A stretch of DNA of 64,000 nt from Salvelinus alpinus (taxonomy: Eukaryota; Chordata; Actinopteri; Salmoniformes; Salmonidae). How positions within the stretch are numbered: the first letter of the stretch is position 1; each line of letters begins with the position of its first letter. Positions 21,311-37,070 of the stretch are shown here, piece after piece. Both the position numbers and the translations under genes were made by a program. The notes below the pieces were generated by a model that searched no databases, had not been told where the DNA came from, and saw nothing but the letters and a program-made list of their open reading frames with translations. The DNA lies in the NCBI RefSeq assembly GCF_045679555.1, contig NC_092099.1, positions 12,309,076-12,373,075 of the forward strand. Reading direction: 5' to 3'.

Positions 21311-21691
21311 AATTGAAGACGGCAATTGAAGACGCAGACAAAGGATATCAAGGATCTGAAAAGATTCTGTATGGAGGAATGGTCTAAGATCCCTCCCAAT
21401 GTGTTCTCCAATCTCATAAAACGTTTTCGAAAAAGGCTCAGTGTCGTTATCCTCGCAAGTGTAGGGTGCTGGAGTACTGGAAACAGGGGTACCTATCTTT
21501 ATTAGATGTATTTTATTACTTGTTAAACAAAATCTCTTCATCTGAGTAATTGTATTATTATAAAAGAATGTAATGTTCACAAAAAAAGTTTGCATGCAAT
21601 ATAGCTCAGTATTTGTATAATTGAGTTTATACAGTATTTTTTGCTCATCTTTATCAAGGGACAAGGTTGGCATTTTTTATGAAGGAATGTA

Positions 21692-22899
21692 CAGTCAAAA
21701 ACCCTTGTATTGATGTTAAGTATGCTGGTAATTAAGCTGTAAGATCTAAATGGGACTAAAATCCCCTTACATGTATGTGTATGCACAGCCACTGTCAAAA
21801 GTGTTTTTGCCACACACATACAGTGTCTGTTTCATTGTGCAGAGACAGACATCTCCCAACCAAACTGGAGTTGGAATCAACAGAAATGAACTTGTGACAT
21901 TGCAAAGCACCCCTTTCAACAGATCTGCTAAATGTCACCAGACCGGTTCTGAATGTAATCCCAATTTGTCTTGGAATTAGTACTATGCAGTAAAGATGTA
22001 ATTATTTCGACAATATATAGCCTTCTGCTAAGAACTTTCAAGAGGAGCTATACTGCTGCCAGTGTTGATCATGTGATAATTCTTATATCATTGTGGATAA
22101 GTCCCAGACATAGCCTCGAAGGCTCACATCACTTCTCGTTTAGGGGAGAGTGATGTGACCAGCAATGACAGTTAAAAAGTAATACGCAACCAAAGCTATT
22201 GCCTGTTTGGGTATTTGCCTGTAGTTTCTTAATTGCAACTGTAATGTAGCTTTATAATGATGAAAATAGTCTCAGAAAAATATTCTATGTCTATCTACTT
22301 CTATGTGACAATGTATAGGCTATGTGTATGTAGGTATATATAATCCAGTGTGTGCAAATTAAAACAATAAAGAGATGCAAATATAAGAACTACAGATTTA
22401 GTGCATGTTGAGATGCTGTGATGTGTTTGTGGCTATGAGGCAGACTTAAGAAAAACCTGGGAAGTCTTCAACATAGGCTACCGGTCACAAATTACCAGTT
22501 GTGACCTGTTACATAGGTCTAAAACATACAGTATTTACTTGATGAGACACGCATTTGTCAAATAGCCATCAGATATTACAAAACTTGGCATGAACAATTG
22601 AAATACCCTCATTACATCGATTAAAAGCATTATTAAATGACTACAATATATGTAACCTTTTTTTTTAAATGTCCTCTCTGAGATTTGGAGATGTTAGTTT
22701 ATACATTAGTTTGTCATAGTACAATGTCTATCAATGTCTACGAAGTTTCCCCTCTACTAATAAGGGCTGATTTTGCAACAAATCAAGACAACAGGCAAAA
22801 CTATAGTGATAAACTTCATCCTCATAATTTCTTTGAATAGCTAGGCCTATCAGCGGAAGGATACGAGCTTCCCCTCACCCCATACAGTAAAGTAGTATA
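21692..22899. other. intergenic, nothing recognised
   Basis: AT-rich. No exon, RNA gene or recognised repeat up to the next Tc1 element. Confidence 0.4.
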
Positions 22900-22901
22900 T
22901 A

Positions 22902-24542
22902 CAGTTGAAGTCGGAAGTTTACATACACTTAGGTTGGAATCATTAAAACTCATTTTTCAACCACTCCACAAATTTCTTGTCAACAAACTATAGTTTTGGC
23001 AAGTCGGTTAAGACATCTGCTTTGTGCATGACACAAGGAATTTTTCCAACAATTGTTTACTGACAAATTATTTCACTTACAATTCCCTGTATCACAATTC
23101 CAGTGGGTCAGAAGTTTACATACATTAAGTTGACTGTGCCTTTAAACAGCTTGGAAAATTCCAGAAAATGATGTCATGGCTTTAGAAGCTTCTGATAAAC
23201 TAATTGACATCATTTTAATCAATTGGAGGTGTATCTGTGGATGTATTTCAAGGCCTACCTTCAAACTCAGTGCCTCTTTGCTTGACATCATGGGAAAATC
23301 AAAAGAAATCAGCCAATACTACAGAAAATTGAAATTGTCTGGTTCATCCTTGGGAGCAATTTCCAAACGCCTGAAGGTACCACGTTCATCTGTAGAAACA
23401 ATAGTACGCAAGTATAAACATCATGGGACCACGCAGCCGTCATACCGTTCAGGAAGGAGACGCGTTCTGTCTCCTAGAGATTAACGTACATTGGTGTGAA
23501 AAGTACAAATCAATCCCAGAACAACAGCAAAGGACCTTGTGAAGATGCTGGAGGAAACAGGTACAAAAGTATCTATATCCACAGTAAAATGAGTCCTATA
23601 TCGACATAACCTGAAAGGCCACTCAGCAAGGAAGAAGCCACTGCTCCAAAACCGCCATAAAAAAGCCAGACTACGGTTTGCAACTGCACATGGGGACAAA
23701 GATCGTACATTTTGGAGAAATGTCCTCTGGTCTGATGAAACACAAATAGAACTGTTTGGCCATAATAACCATTGTTGTGTTTGGAGGAAAAAGGGGGAGG
23801 CTTACAAGCCGAAGAACACAATCCCAACCGTGAAGCACGGTGGTGGCAGCATCGGGTTGTGGTGGTGCTTTGCTACAGGAGAGACTGGTGCACTTCACAA
23901 AATGGATGGCATTATGAGGAGGAAAATTATGTGGATATATTGAAGCAACATCTCAAGACATCAGTCAGAAAGTTAAAGCTTGGTCGCAAATGGGTCTTCC
24001 AAATGGACAATGACCCCAAGCATACTTCCAAAGTTGTGGCAAAATTGCTTAAGGACAACAAAGTCAAGGTATTGCTGTGGCCATCACAAAGCCCTGACCT
24101 CAATCCCATAGAACATTTGTTGGCAGAACTGAAAAAGCATGTGCGAGCAAGGAGGCCTACAAACCTGACTCAATTACACCAGCTCTGTAAGGAGGAATGG
24201 GCCAAAAATCACCCAATCTATTGTGGGAAGCTTGTGGAAGGCTACCCGAAACTTTTGACCCAAGTTAAACAATTTAAAGGCAATGCTACCAAATACTAAT
24301 TGAGTGTATGTAAACTTCTGACCCACTGGGAATGTGATGAAAGAAATAAAAGCTTAAATAAATCATTCTCTCTACAATTATTCTGACATTTCACATTCTT
24401 AAAGTAAAGTGGTGATCCTAACTGACCTAAAACAGGGAATTTTTACTAGGATTAAATGTCAGGAATTGTAAAAAAAAAAAAAAAAAAAAGCTGAGTTTAA
24501 ATGTATTTGGCTAAGGTGTATGTAAACTTCCGACTTTAACTG
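22902..24542 (+). mobile_element. Sleeping Beauty-like Tc1 transposon, full length, dead
   Basis: 1,641 bp, the normal length for this family. Both ends carry the CAGTTGAAGTCGGAAGTTTA terminus (the right end has AGTTAAAGTCGG). Inner direct-repeat copies (AGAAGTTTACATACA) lie near 23110 and 24310, giving the IR/DR arrangement of about 230-bp terminal repeats with doubled transposase sites. TA target duplication at 22900-22901 and 24543-24544. A run of about 20 A lies near 24471. The transposase inside is broken. Confidence 0.93.
23290..24299 (+). pseudogene. Tc1/Sleeping Beauty-like transposase, inactivated
   Basis: The reading frame starts [13 protein letters not shown] at 23290 and ends GNATKY at 24299, the start and end expected for a protein of about 340 residues. 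The paired-like DNA-binding domain covers roughly the first 110 codons. DDE motifs are still visible: WSDETQIE (about 23735), QMDNDPKHTSK (about 24003) and PDLNPIEHL (about 24095). It is broken by a TAA at 23482, two further in-frame TGA codons before about 23600, and a frameshift around 23880-23920. From about 23920 the frame is open to the natural stop. Confidence 0.9.
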
Positions 24543-25249
24543 TAGCTACGAATAGCAAATATTAGTTGGCTGTAAAGGTGCTTTAAAATACAACTCCTGG
24601 TACTTAAACCAAAATTTGCCTAAGAGCACGATATTCGTTTTGTAGTGGGCATTGTGTTTTGTGCTATGTTGCGGAAAAGCTGCCTTGCAAAAACAACTTG
24701 TTTTTGTTCAGGGTAATAGTGTTGGTTGTTCCAGCAATTCGGTGCCTTTTGAGAAGTGTTGTATATTTTAATTTCACCTAATATTCTAATTCTGTCATAA
24801 AGAGCACATGTTCAAATTAATTAAAAAAATATGTTTTCCCATCTCAAGAGGTTAAATGTAAAAAACGACTATAGTGCCACATAGGCCTAAAGTAACGGGA
24901 TTGACCATAACAGGGTTGATGATTTCATCTTAAATCAGTCATAATAAATTCTCTTATGACAGGGAGAATGGAAGCTTGTTGTGTGCAACAGGGAGTGACA
25001 ATTGACCGTTCTTTAAGCCCCTCCACAGAATGTTGGGCAACCAATCACAGCGCTCCAATGGATACCAACTGTCATCAAGTCTGACACCTTGGACAAGCTC
25101 ATGTTTAAAACGCATGAAAGCCAGTGAAGGCTATGGCAAAACTGAGTTTTCTTCAAAACATACATGTTTAAATGGCTAAATAATTGAACAGTGCGCCAGG
25201 AGTACTTGCTACTGTGATTCCTTGATGGAGTATTTTGTTACATTGTTTG

Positions 25250-26207
25250 TTTCTACATTGTAGAATAATAGTGAAGACATCAAAACTATGAAATAACATA
25301 TGGAATCATGCAGTAACCCAAAATGTTTTAAACAAATCAAAATTCAGAGGAGACTGTGTGAATCAGGCTGCATGAAAATAAACCACTACTAAAGGACACC
25401 AATAAGAAGAAGAGACTTGCTTGGGCCAAGAAACATGAGCAATGGACATAGACCGGTGAAAATCTGTCCTTTGGTCTGATGAGTCCAAATTTGACATTTT
25501 TGGTTCCAACCGCCGTGTCTTTGTGAGACGCAGAGTAGGTGAATGGATAATCTCTGCATGTGTAATTCCCAACGTGAAGTATGGAGGAGGTGTGATGGTG
25601 TGGGGGTGCTTTGCTGGTGAACGTGTCAGTGATTTATTTAGAATTCAAGGCATACTTAACTAGCATGGCTACCACAGCATTCTGCAGCGATAGGCCATCC
25701 AATCTGGTTTGTGCTTAGTGGGACTACCATTTGTTTTTCAACAGGACAATGACCCAACACACCTCCAGCCTGTGTATGGGCTATTTGACCAAGAAGGAGA
25801 GTGATGGAGTGCTGCATCAGATGACCTGGCCTCCACAATCACCCGACCTCAACCCAATTGAGATGGTTTGGGATGAGTTGGACCGCAGAGTCAAGGAACA
25901 AGTGCTCAGCCAACAAGTCCTCAGCATATGTGGGAACTCCTTCAAGACTGTTGGAAAAGCATTCCAGGTGAAGCTGGTTGAGAGAATGTCAAGAGTGTGC
26001 AAAGCTGTCATCAAGGCAAAGGGTGGTTACTTTGAAGAATATAAAATATATTTGATTTGTTTAACACTTTTTTGGTCACTACATGATTTCATATGTGTTA
26101 TTTCATAGTTTTGATGTCATTACTATTATTCTACAATGTAGAAAATAGTACAAAATAAAGAAAAACCTTTGAATGAATAGGTATGTCCAAACTTTTGACT
26201 GGTACTG
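25250..26207 (+). mobile_element. Tc1-like transposon, 5' truncated
   Basis: The right terminus ends CAAACTTTTGACTGGTACTG followed by TA. The inner parts of both terminal repeats match (CTACATTGTAGAATAATAGT on the left, its complement near 26130), but the outer left terminus is lost together with a little of the host foldback arm. It belongs to a different subfamily from the Sleeping Beauty-like copies at 22902 and 41711. Confidence 0.85.
25376..26059 (+). pseudogene. Tc1-like transposase remnant
   Basis: The C-terminal half is readable. WPPQSPDLNPIEMVWDEL (about 25830-25880) holds the catalytic Glu, followed by a usual-looking C-terminus to about 26059. Upstream blocks resembling KKKRLAWAKKHEQW and WSDES-type motifs are interrupted by stops and frameshifts. 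The N-terminal DNA-binding domain is missing. Confidence 0.8.
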
Positions 26208-27790
26208 TATGTTAGCTAGCTAAGTTAGCAATGGTATGAATTGAACTCCCATCTGCTGTCGACATCAGGATACAATTTGAGAGTGCTAGTTAGTTACAAA
26301 AGTTGTTATAGATTTGACTGCATGCTGACATTGAATTTAGAGCCATTCCGTGGCTAGCTACACTACAAACATAATTTTACTAGGTTCCCGTGAAGCAATT
26401 GTAATAACAGTCCACCACAACATAACCAAGAGTTTCCTGACTAGCAAGCAGTAGTCTGTGTTCAATTTAACTGTGTATTAGAACACAGTTTGAGGTCATT
26501 GTGAGGGGATTTCGCCAGTGGTTGAATGGGGAATTGACCCTTTAATATGCCCCGCCCCCTTGTTATTTTCCTGGGAAGCCTTTTTCTCCATTCAAACCCC
26601 CTTACAATGATCTCAAACGGTGTTTTTAATGCACAATGAAATTAAACAGACTACCCCTTGCTAATCAGGAAACTTTTGGATATGTTTGTAGTGTAGCTAG
26701 CCAATGAAGTCAGCATGCAGTCAAAGCTACTGGACACTTGGAGCCAACTAGTGCTCTCAAATTGTATCCTGATGTCGACAGCAGATGGGAGTTGTATTAA
26801 TAACGTGACGAACATAGCTAGCTAACATACATTTCGAGAAAACAATGTATATAAAGTGGCTCGCTAGCTAGCGTTGGAGAAAAATACTCCCAACAAGCTC
26901 TGCCTTTCAGAAATCACAGTAGCAAGTACCTCTGGTGCAATGTTAAATTATTTTGCCATTTAAACAATGTATTTTTTAAAGAAAACTACGTTTTGCCCTC
27001 TGCCCTCACAGTCTTTAATTTGTTTCTAACGTGAGCATGTGTGAGACTCGACAAACTGTTGCTATCCACTGGAGAGCTGCGATTGGTTGCCCAAAATTCT
27101 GGGGCGGGGCTTAGCGAAGGGTCTATTGGACTTCCTGGGAAACGTCGTCCAAGGTTGCGACGGTAACCAAGGGGGCGGTGCTTAGCGAAGGCTCAATTGA
27201 ATGCAAGCTTCACAACAAAATATAATTAATAAAAAAAGTATAGCCTGTCTATCAATGGGTAACAGGGTTGACATGTTATGCTCCATCTGCTCAGTTTTCC
27301 ACCACAAAACACTAGAAAATTGCCAAAAATGGTAGAACCAGCTCACCTGCTTTTACACTGTGATTTGACTATTAGATGTTCAATGTTTCTTTTCAAAATA
27401 ACATTTAAAAAGCAATTGTTTCACCATATTAAATCGAGAGTTAATTTCACATAAAAGGGTTGACCTTAAAATGAGGGACAGACATAAATTAATCACTAAT
27501 CACATGATAAATATATATATATTTTAAAATACTCAAAGCAACAAAATATCTAGGGCTTTACAATGATGGTGAAAACTTGGAGAAATGTTGGGGTTAAGTG
27601 AGTTAAAATACTCCTAGAATTCACAGAGGGTGCATGGAGGGACATTTTAAAACGCTGAGTTTTGGCACTTTAGCGAGTCTTTAGTCATATAAAAAAATCT
27701 GATTGATTGAATCCTCCATGTGGTCTATAGTAAATGGCAATTCATTTTTGGTGCACAATTACTACTTAAAATATCAAAGTGACGCAAAAG

Positions 27791-28800
27791 GAAATATGTT
27801 CTTGCAACGACCCAATACCCTAATGAATTAACGTGATGCTATCGCTTTTCAATTTGAGCAATTTCTTGTTTGACATATTATTTTGAGTCCAAGTCTGTAC
27901 CGGCGTACTGCTCTGAAGTTTGTTTGCACACGTCTGGAACAACTGATAACCAGAACAACTTCACAAAACGTTTAGTAGTTTGAGTTCACAAATGACAGAC
28001 CTATTTCAATGCTGAAGGTTACGCACCTCTGACATCGCGTAGGCCAAGCAATAATCTACTAAAGCTTAAATTTAAATGTATATTTTCAGTTATTATATAG
28101 TCATCATTTATATGAAAATGATTGAGACTGGTGCAATTGAAATAAGGATTCTTTATTTAGTTATTTTCCTAAATCTATACGCTATAAATCCAAAGTATTG
28201 ACACTGCTTGTCTGTTAACTTCGTTCCAAAAAAGCGCCTTATTTTTTAAATTACATTGTCCATTATTTTGTACACGATAAATCCGATTTAGGACTACTGT
28301 TTTGTAGTTGTTTTTTTACAGAACTGTTTGTCAAAAATCCCAAACTGTCAGAAATTATCCAAAATGTGACGTCCATCCAACTGTTTTGTAACTGTTTTAC
28401 TTCATAGCAGCCTAGTCTACCCGTCCTTCTGGATAATCTTTTCCGAGTTCCAAATTGTAAGAAGTGATTGCATAAATAAAGACTGGGAAATCTCGTATTA
28501 TGTTCTCGGCTGTCACTTATTCTATTCATTTCATATTTGAAAGTATGATGACCCTATATGGACGCTATATCAGCATGCCACTTTTACTTCTCTTGACATT
28601 TCAATGTCCCCACTTGTTGGTCTTTTGGAATAGCAGGCCAGTCGCCATATGAGAAATTAATAAACAATGTAAACGTTTTGTTCCAATTATTTTGAGTCCA
28701 AGACTGTCCAGCCTTCTTTTAGGAAACTGCTAGTGTGAGTTCCCAATTTTCTTGCAAAACAAATCCAAAGAAAGTCTCCTACCTCAATGAAACCCTAGCC
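27791..28800. other. intergenic, nothing recognised
   Basis: AT-rich. A sentence-length motif TATTTTGAGTCCAAG recurs at about 27880 and 28690. No exon supported. Confidence 0.35.
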
Positions 28801-28802
28801 TA

Positions 28803-29090
28803 CGCTCTTCGAAAAAAAGGTTCAGTATAGAACCAAAAAGGGTACAACCCTTTGCTTCATATATGGCACCCCTAAAGGTTCTATATAAACCCGTTTGTAG
28901 GGTTATTTGATCAGAACCCCGGGGGTTATTCTACACTGAACCAAAATCGGTACCATATATACTCCTTGGGTTCCATATTGGGTTCTTTAGGAAACCAATT
29001 CGGTTATTTATATAACATTAAGGGGTGCCATATATGAAGCAAGCATAGAAACCTTTTTGGTTCTATCCAGAACCTTTTTTTCTAAGAGTG
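28803..29090. mobile_element. palindromic MITE with TA target duplication
   Basis: 288 bp. The left end CGCTCTTCGAAAAAAAGG and the right end (complement CACTCTTAGAAAAAAAGG) form terminal repeats extending more than 70 bp, so most of the element can fold on itself. TA lies on both sides (28801-28802 and 29091-29092), as for mariner-type transposition. A related shorter copy is at 54341. Confidence 0.88.
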
Positions 29091-29463
29091 TAAACCATAT
29101 AGCCTACCTTTCAAGCAAGCATGCCCATTTCTGAGGGTTATCTATTTTGGATCAACGATTTTTGTTTTTGCATTCATGTAAATTGTAAGTTATTTCACTG
29201 TAATTAAACATTCACTGGAATCACAGCCTAATTAGTAACACCTCATTTCTACTGAGCTTGAACAAACTGAAAATATTCCATACAGCATAGGGCTACCGAG
29301 AAAGAATTTAATCAAAACGGAAAATCTATATTTATGCCTACAGGAAAGCCAGCAATATTTCACTCAATTAATTTTGAATTAAATCATTTCATTTAGATGC
29401 ACCTGTATTTGTAAAGAAAATCAGTTAAGAGAAATTGTTTCGGAAGAGAAATTATTTAAAAGT

Positions 29464-30563
29464 TTTATTTGTAAACATTAAATATCTCTTTCTCTCTAAA
29501 CGTTTGGAATTCGGCACCGAATGCATTGCAATAGCCTACTCAAATACACCATGAAGGCAAAGGATGTACCGCACACTTAATTATATTTTATATAGGACGA
29601 ATTTTTCATTTTCAAATGTGTAAAATTATAACAATCTAAACGTCTATAAGACATAAAACATAGACAACGTGCTCAGCATGAATTATGAAAGGTTTGAAAT
29701 AATTTAAAAAAATGCTCCATGCTTAACGTAGCTTTTGGCAATAAAATAATAAATATATAAACGTTTATATTCAACAGCAACAATACTTACAACACATACA
29801 AACAAGGAATGTCTGACAGTTTTACAAACACCATGGATCCCTCTTTATCTATACAGATGGAGATACTTTTTCACATATGCGTCATACATAAAAGGTGTGC
29901 CAGTACTACGAATCTTTATCAAATCTAGCAGACTACATAGTGTCCAGTATATAATGTATAATATAGACATGTCTCCTCGACAGCCAGTGCCTATAAAAAC
30001 CTACAACATGCGTTGTCTTTTCGAAATACTTTCGCACCTCTGGGATCCTGACAGAAACACATATAGGCACAAGTCATAAAAGTCAAATGAAATTTTGTCA
30101 TTAACAAACTTTTTACAAGTGTTATAAATTGACGCTTTGGACGCATCACATAATCTATCATATATGTGTATATATAAATGGAATATATTACATCTCAGTA
30201 TGCGTTATCAATGGAACAGATGGTTAGTCAACAATAAGGAATAAGAATTGCAAGAAAGGGTTTCACTTGGTCGAGAATTATCCACATTAAGTCAAGAGAA
30301 GCCTTGGAGACTTTCCCCGGTGTGGGGTCGATCATTGGCTACTCACAACATTTCTGGCAATTACATTAAAAAAAAATCGAAGATCAGTTGGTTGTCTGAA
30401 CCCAATTTTCTCACTCTTCTTTATATCAATTTCGTGGATCCTTGATTGTACTATGGAGCTTGCAAATAATCAGAAATAAAATCTTTCAAATCTGTTAGGC
30501 TGACTCAAACAGAGTCTGTGGAAGTTCTTTGAGGTCTCGTCAAAAGTCCGTTTTAAAGTCAAT
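29464..30563 (-). other. NR4A2: probable NR4A2 3' UTR
   Basis: The sequence downstream of the NR4A2 stop is AU-rich with ATTTA-type pentamers on the coding strand, as expected of an immediate-early mRNA. The first clear AATAAA on the minus strand is at 29464-29469, about 1.1 kb after the stop, a normal distance for this gene. The end point is inferred. Confidence 0.5.
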
Positions 30564-33744
<3,181 letters not shown>

Positions 33745-33983
33745 GGCTGAAAACGAAAGTGGCAACATGTTCATGTTCAAACCCATTTGCAAGCTACAAA
33801 GTATAGACATTCCATATCATCTACAAAATAACAATTATTATAAACAATTCTGATCCGGATCTGGTGTTCAGATAACTTATTTAGTCGCATGTTTTAAACT
33901 GACAATCGGGAATAGTGAACTACATGAGATTTATTCATCATCTTTTTTTATTTTATTATAGACTGTAGAATAAGCTTTCCTAC

Positions 33984-34075
33984 CTTTAGTCTTGAGACTG
34001 TTTTTCGGTGACACTTGAAATTGATAATGTTGTCTGGAGGAGTATGGGGTCAGGAGTCAAGAAAGTGTTTCTTTT
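33984..34075 (-). other. NR4A2: candidate NR4A2 5' UTR exon 2
   Basis: On the minus strand, GATTCCAG (acceptor, ends 34076) and AAAG followed by GTAGG (donor at 33983) bracket 92 bp with no required coding frame. Its place between the promoter-proximal exon and the first coding exon fits a noncoding exon. The splice choice is inferred. Confidence 0.4.
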
Positions 34076-34677
34076 CTGGAATCGTACCCTAATGAAATAG
34101 ATACATTTCACTTATATTCATCTAGAAAACGCAATGCCATCAGATAAGTCAATGCTCCAACAATTCATGAGAAACAAGCTAGGCAATTAATAAGCACAAT
34201 TTTCCGACATTTTCACTATGCTTTTACTTATGTTTGCCTCGTAGCCTTCCCTACAGTATAGCCTAAATGACAAAAGGTCAATTATAAAACCATATGGATG
34301 AGCTTTAAAATCACACACTGCTTCGTAGTTGCCTGTTATAGTCTATACACACGCATGGCATTTTGAATGAAGAAATTAGAAGTTTAAATGTCGCTGAACA
34401 TCCACCCTCCACGGCACTGAAGTCAATGACTTTCTCCACGTCTCCTTTACAAAGTAATGTTGCACATGCATTGTAAAATGTAACAATTCTCAACCCGTCA
34501 GTACCACTCCCAATGTGCAAAGAAACAATTCTCGACATGACACAATACGTGAGAAATAAACTGTTAGAGTAAAACTGGTTTGATGACTCCCAATCAACTT
34601 AAAAAAATAAGTAAGATGTCACAACACATAACGCTTATTAAAATAAATATATCACTTATTAAAATAAATCAACCTAC

Positions 34678-34830
34678 CTTCTTTCACGTCAGAATCGTGG
34701 TTGTCAATCCATGCATAAAACATGTAGATAGTGCTCTTCAATTCTGTAAAAAGCTCCAAAGCGTGAGCGAGAGTACAGCCTACAATACCAACCAAGCAAT
34801 CTGTATGACTTCCTCAGAGCACTGCGCGCG
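34678..34830 (-). other. NR4A2: candidate NR4A2 5' UTR exon 1
   Basis: The sequence ending GACGTGAAAGAAG followed by the donor GTAGGT at 34677 looks like a first exon. The 5' boundary is not visible and the upper limit given is approximate. Confidence 0.45.
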
Positions 34831-35000
34831 ATACAACCTTCGACTACCCGGTCTGCCAATGTGCCTTTGTTTATGTGAGCTCTCCGCACCACAACCCACG
34901 TGTTTCAAATCTCAACGTCATCTGCGTCGCCAGTGACATGCACCAATCCCTTTTGAAACATGGTTGAGCCAACATGCTGAGTCCGTTGCACAGCCTGTGT
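34685..35000 (-). promoter_or_regulatory. candidate NR4A2 promoter-proximal region
   Basis: Contains CRE-like sites read on the minus strand: CTGACGTG at 34685-34692 and TGACGTTG at 34913-34920, plus an E-box CACGTG at 34897-34902. NR4A2 is a known CREB-responsive immediate-early gene, so CRE-like sites here fit. No clear TATA box was seen. Confidence 0.45.
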
Positions 35001-37070
35001 ACATGTGTACCTGAGACTACTCTCTTTATGGATTATAACCATAAAAAGTATTGGAAAACCTTATTTCTACGGGGAAACCTTGTTATTTAACAAACATTTG
35101 AATATTTATATTCAAGTAAAGCTTAACTGTGTAATTGTGTTTAGACTGAGCGTCATTCTCATCCTTAGCCTCAACCAGGTGTCTCATCTTACGTGTTTCG
35201 AAGCAGCAGCAGGAGCAATGTGTTCAAATAGCCTAGGAAAGACGCACAGCAGGCCACATAGGTTTACACGAATTTGACGGGTAAAGCTCTGTTGCAATGT
35301 GTGAGTATGTGTCAGTCTAAAGCACAGTAGTCTATAATATAGGCAGTTTTTGACAAGTGGAATATTTGCTCAAAATTCAATAATGTTTCATTGGCTGTGA
35401 TTTGTTTATCTATGCATGTCATAATCAGCCTGTAGTGGCCTCCAGAGCGGTTCACCACTTTGTTTTGTTAAATAATGGACGGTGGGTCAATATTATCCCT
35501 GTCTATCTTTAAAATCAACTAGTAGATTTCAATTGGACTCCAAATTTAGACCTCATAATCGCGTGGGCGTGTGGCCTAGTTGTTTCACATGCCGTCAGTC
35601 ATGTTCTCTGCTGCTCTTGAGCAGACTATGGGGTGGGCAGGGCTCATTATTTAGCGTGTAGAGTCAGTTCTTCTGGCTGAGCCAATTTGATCGAGGAAGG
35701 GAAACGCGATAGTGAGAGCACAGAATGGAGAGTGACGCAGACAACGCGGGCTTTGACGCAGTCAACAGACCTCCAGAAATAGTCCTGCCCGTATTGTTAT
35801 TGTACTGTAACAATATTACTGGTCTTTAGTTTACAACTGCACGTGTATCCATTATAGACCTACTCACTTTTTTCCCAAGACTGTTTCTTTTAATAGCATG
35901 GATCTGCCACAGAGGCTAATGATTGGGTTTGAATATTCTGGGACAAATGCAATGGAAGAAAAATTATTTGGCCTAAGCCAACAATTCAGTTGTCTAATAC
36001 TTGCCTATTTGCTAATTTAAGTCCATATTTCCATGGAATTTTGAACACACATAGTCCATGATCAGTGAGCTCTGTCCCATGTAGTCATAACATAGTAATA
36101 ACTAGTGGACGTTGGGGAGAGAACCCTAACAACACTTCATGGTTGCACTCACCTCTAGAGGACACTATTGTTCATCATCCATAGATCATCCAATCCATAT
36201 TTATCTCTGATTTGAATGAACTAAGGCTACAGCATAACACTTCAGGATCATATAATAATCCCCCATACTGACATGGAAAATCTAATGTTTTGTAAATGCA
36301 GACTTCGCTATACTTGCTCAGTGGAATTTGAGAAGTTGTTAGCCTAGGCCTGGGTCCTGAATGAGACTAGGTTCATCAGATCAATGGTTTTGAAACAGTG
36401 TTGCATTTGCATGAAGTGCTTGGCAAAACTGGATGGTGTCTACCTCTTATTCAATCTACCCATTGTCATTTTTTACATCAAGGACTAATTTGACTCTTTT
36501 ACCAAAGGCAACTTAGTTAATTAGCATATAACAACAAGCACGTTTTATTTGCCTAACAAGGATGAGTAATAAAGTCCAACAACTTTATCCTGAAAGTCTG
36601 AATTACTACTGTACATTATTAGCCTACTGCTATTTCTTAATCTACTGTTATCCATTTACCAATTAAAGTTTAGAATGGAAATACAATTAGCAGTTTAATT
36701 GCCCATTTTACTGTAGAATAACGAAGTACCTAATTTATATGCACAATAAATTGACAATCATTTGGACGTGGGGAGCTAATCATGTATAATCAAATCAGAG
36801 CAAAGATATTTCCCCAAAAATAGTTTTATATGTGGTAGATGGAATTCAAAATGACATGTGCGTGCGTACATGTGTGGGCGTGTGCGTGCATGTGTTCTGT
36901 GCATGGACGGATTACAAAAACATTTTTGCTGTCCATGGTGCTGTAAAAGATGTGTTGTCATAGACAGTAAAAAAAAAAGTGATCTGTCCAAGGTGCTGAA
37001 ATAAGTGCTGTCCAAGAACCATCATGAATGCTTATGGACCAATAATTTATAGATACACTAGATGACTTAC
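35001..37070. other. intergenic, upstream of NR4A2
   Basis: Part of the interval between two divergent genes. A segment near 35560-35790 has two GTGACGC/TTGACGC motifs and a balanced composition and may be regulatory. A GT/GC-rich patch is at about 36855-36900. No exon supported. Confidence 0.35.

Larger units (their letters stand above)
20699..21689 (+). mobile_element. Tc1-like transposon, internally rearranged
   Basis: Long inverted terminal repeats share CCCTTGATAAAGATGAGC and AAAAAATACTGTAT at both ends. TA dinucleotides flank it (20697-20698 and 21690-21691). At about 990 bp it is well short of a 1.6-kb Tc1 element. The transposase N-terminal DNA-binding region is missing; in its place is an inverted copy of the catalytic-domain start (20793-20933). 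Confidence 0.85.
24999..27199. mobile_element. large foldback element
   Basis: Two long arms are inverted copies of each other: left about 24999-25245 plus 26208-26512, right about 26600-27199. Matching blocks include TTGGGCAACCAATC (left near 25033) and its complement (near 27085), and CATCTGCTGTCGACATCAGG (left near 26250) and its complement (near 26768). CAATTG is present at both ends (24999-25004, 27194-27199). The uninterrupted repeat copy at 38405 has the empty site. The left arm was later broken by a Tc1-like element at 25250-26207. No protein is encoded. Confidence 0.8.
24770..27790 (+). repeat. dispersed repeat copy A, split by a foldback element
   Basis: The two outer parts (about 24770-24998 and 27200-27790) are collinear with one continuous repeat at 38405-39720. 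Shared landmarks are TTTCCCATCTCAAGAGGTTAA, GGAATGGAAGCTTGTTGTGT, GGGTAACAGGGTTGAC and AGGGCTTTACAATGATGGTG. No open reading frame was seen. I do not know the family. The 2.2 kb between the halves is a later insertion. Confidence 0.8.

Noticed and set aside
33745-33810. Extending the NR4A2 protein to the methionine at 33810
   Set aside because: A strong 3' splice site lies 2 bp before the family-conserved start, so the upstream codons are most likely intronic. Kept as a finding only.
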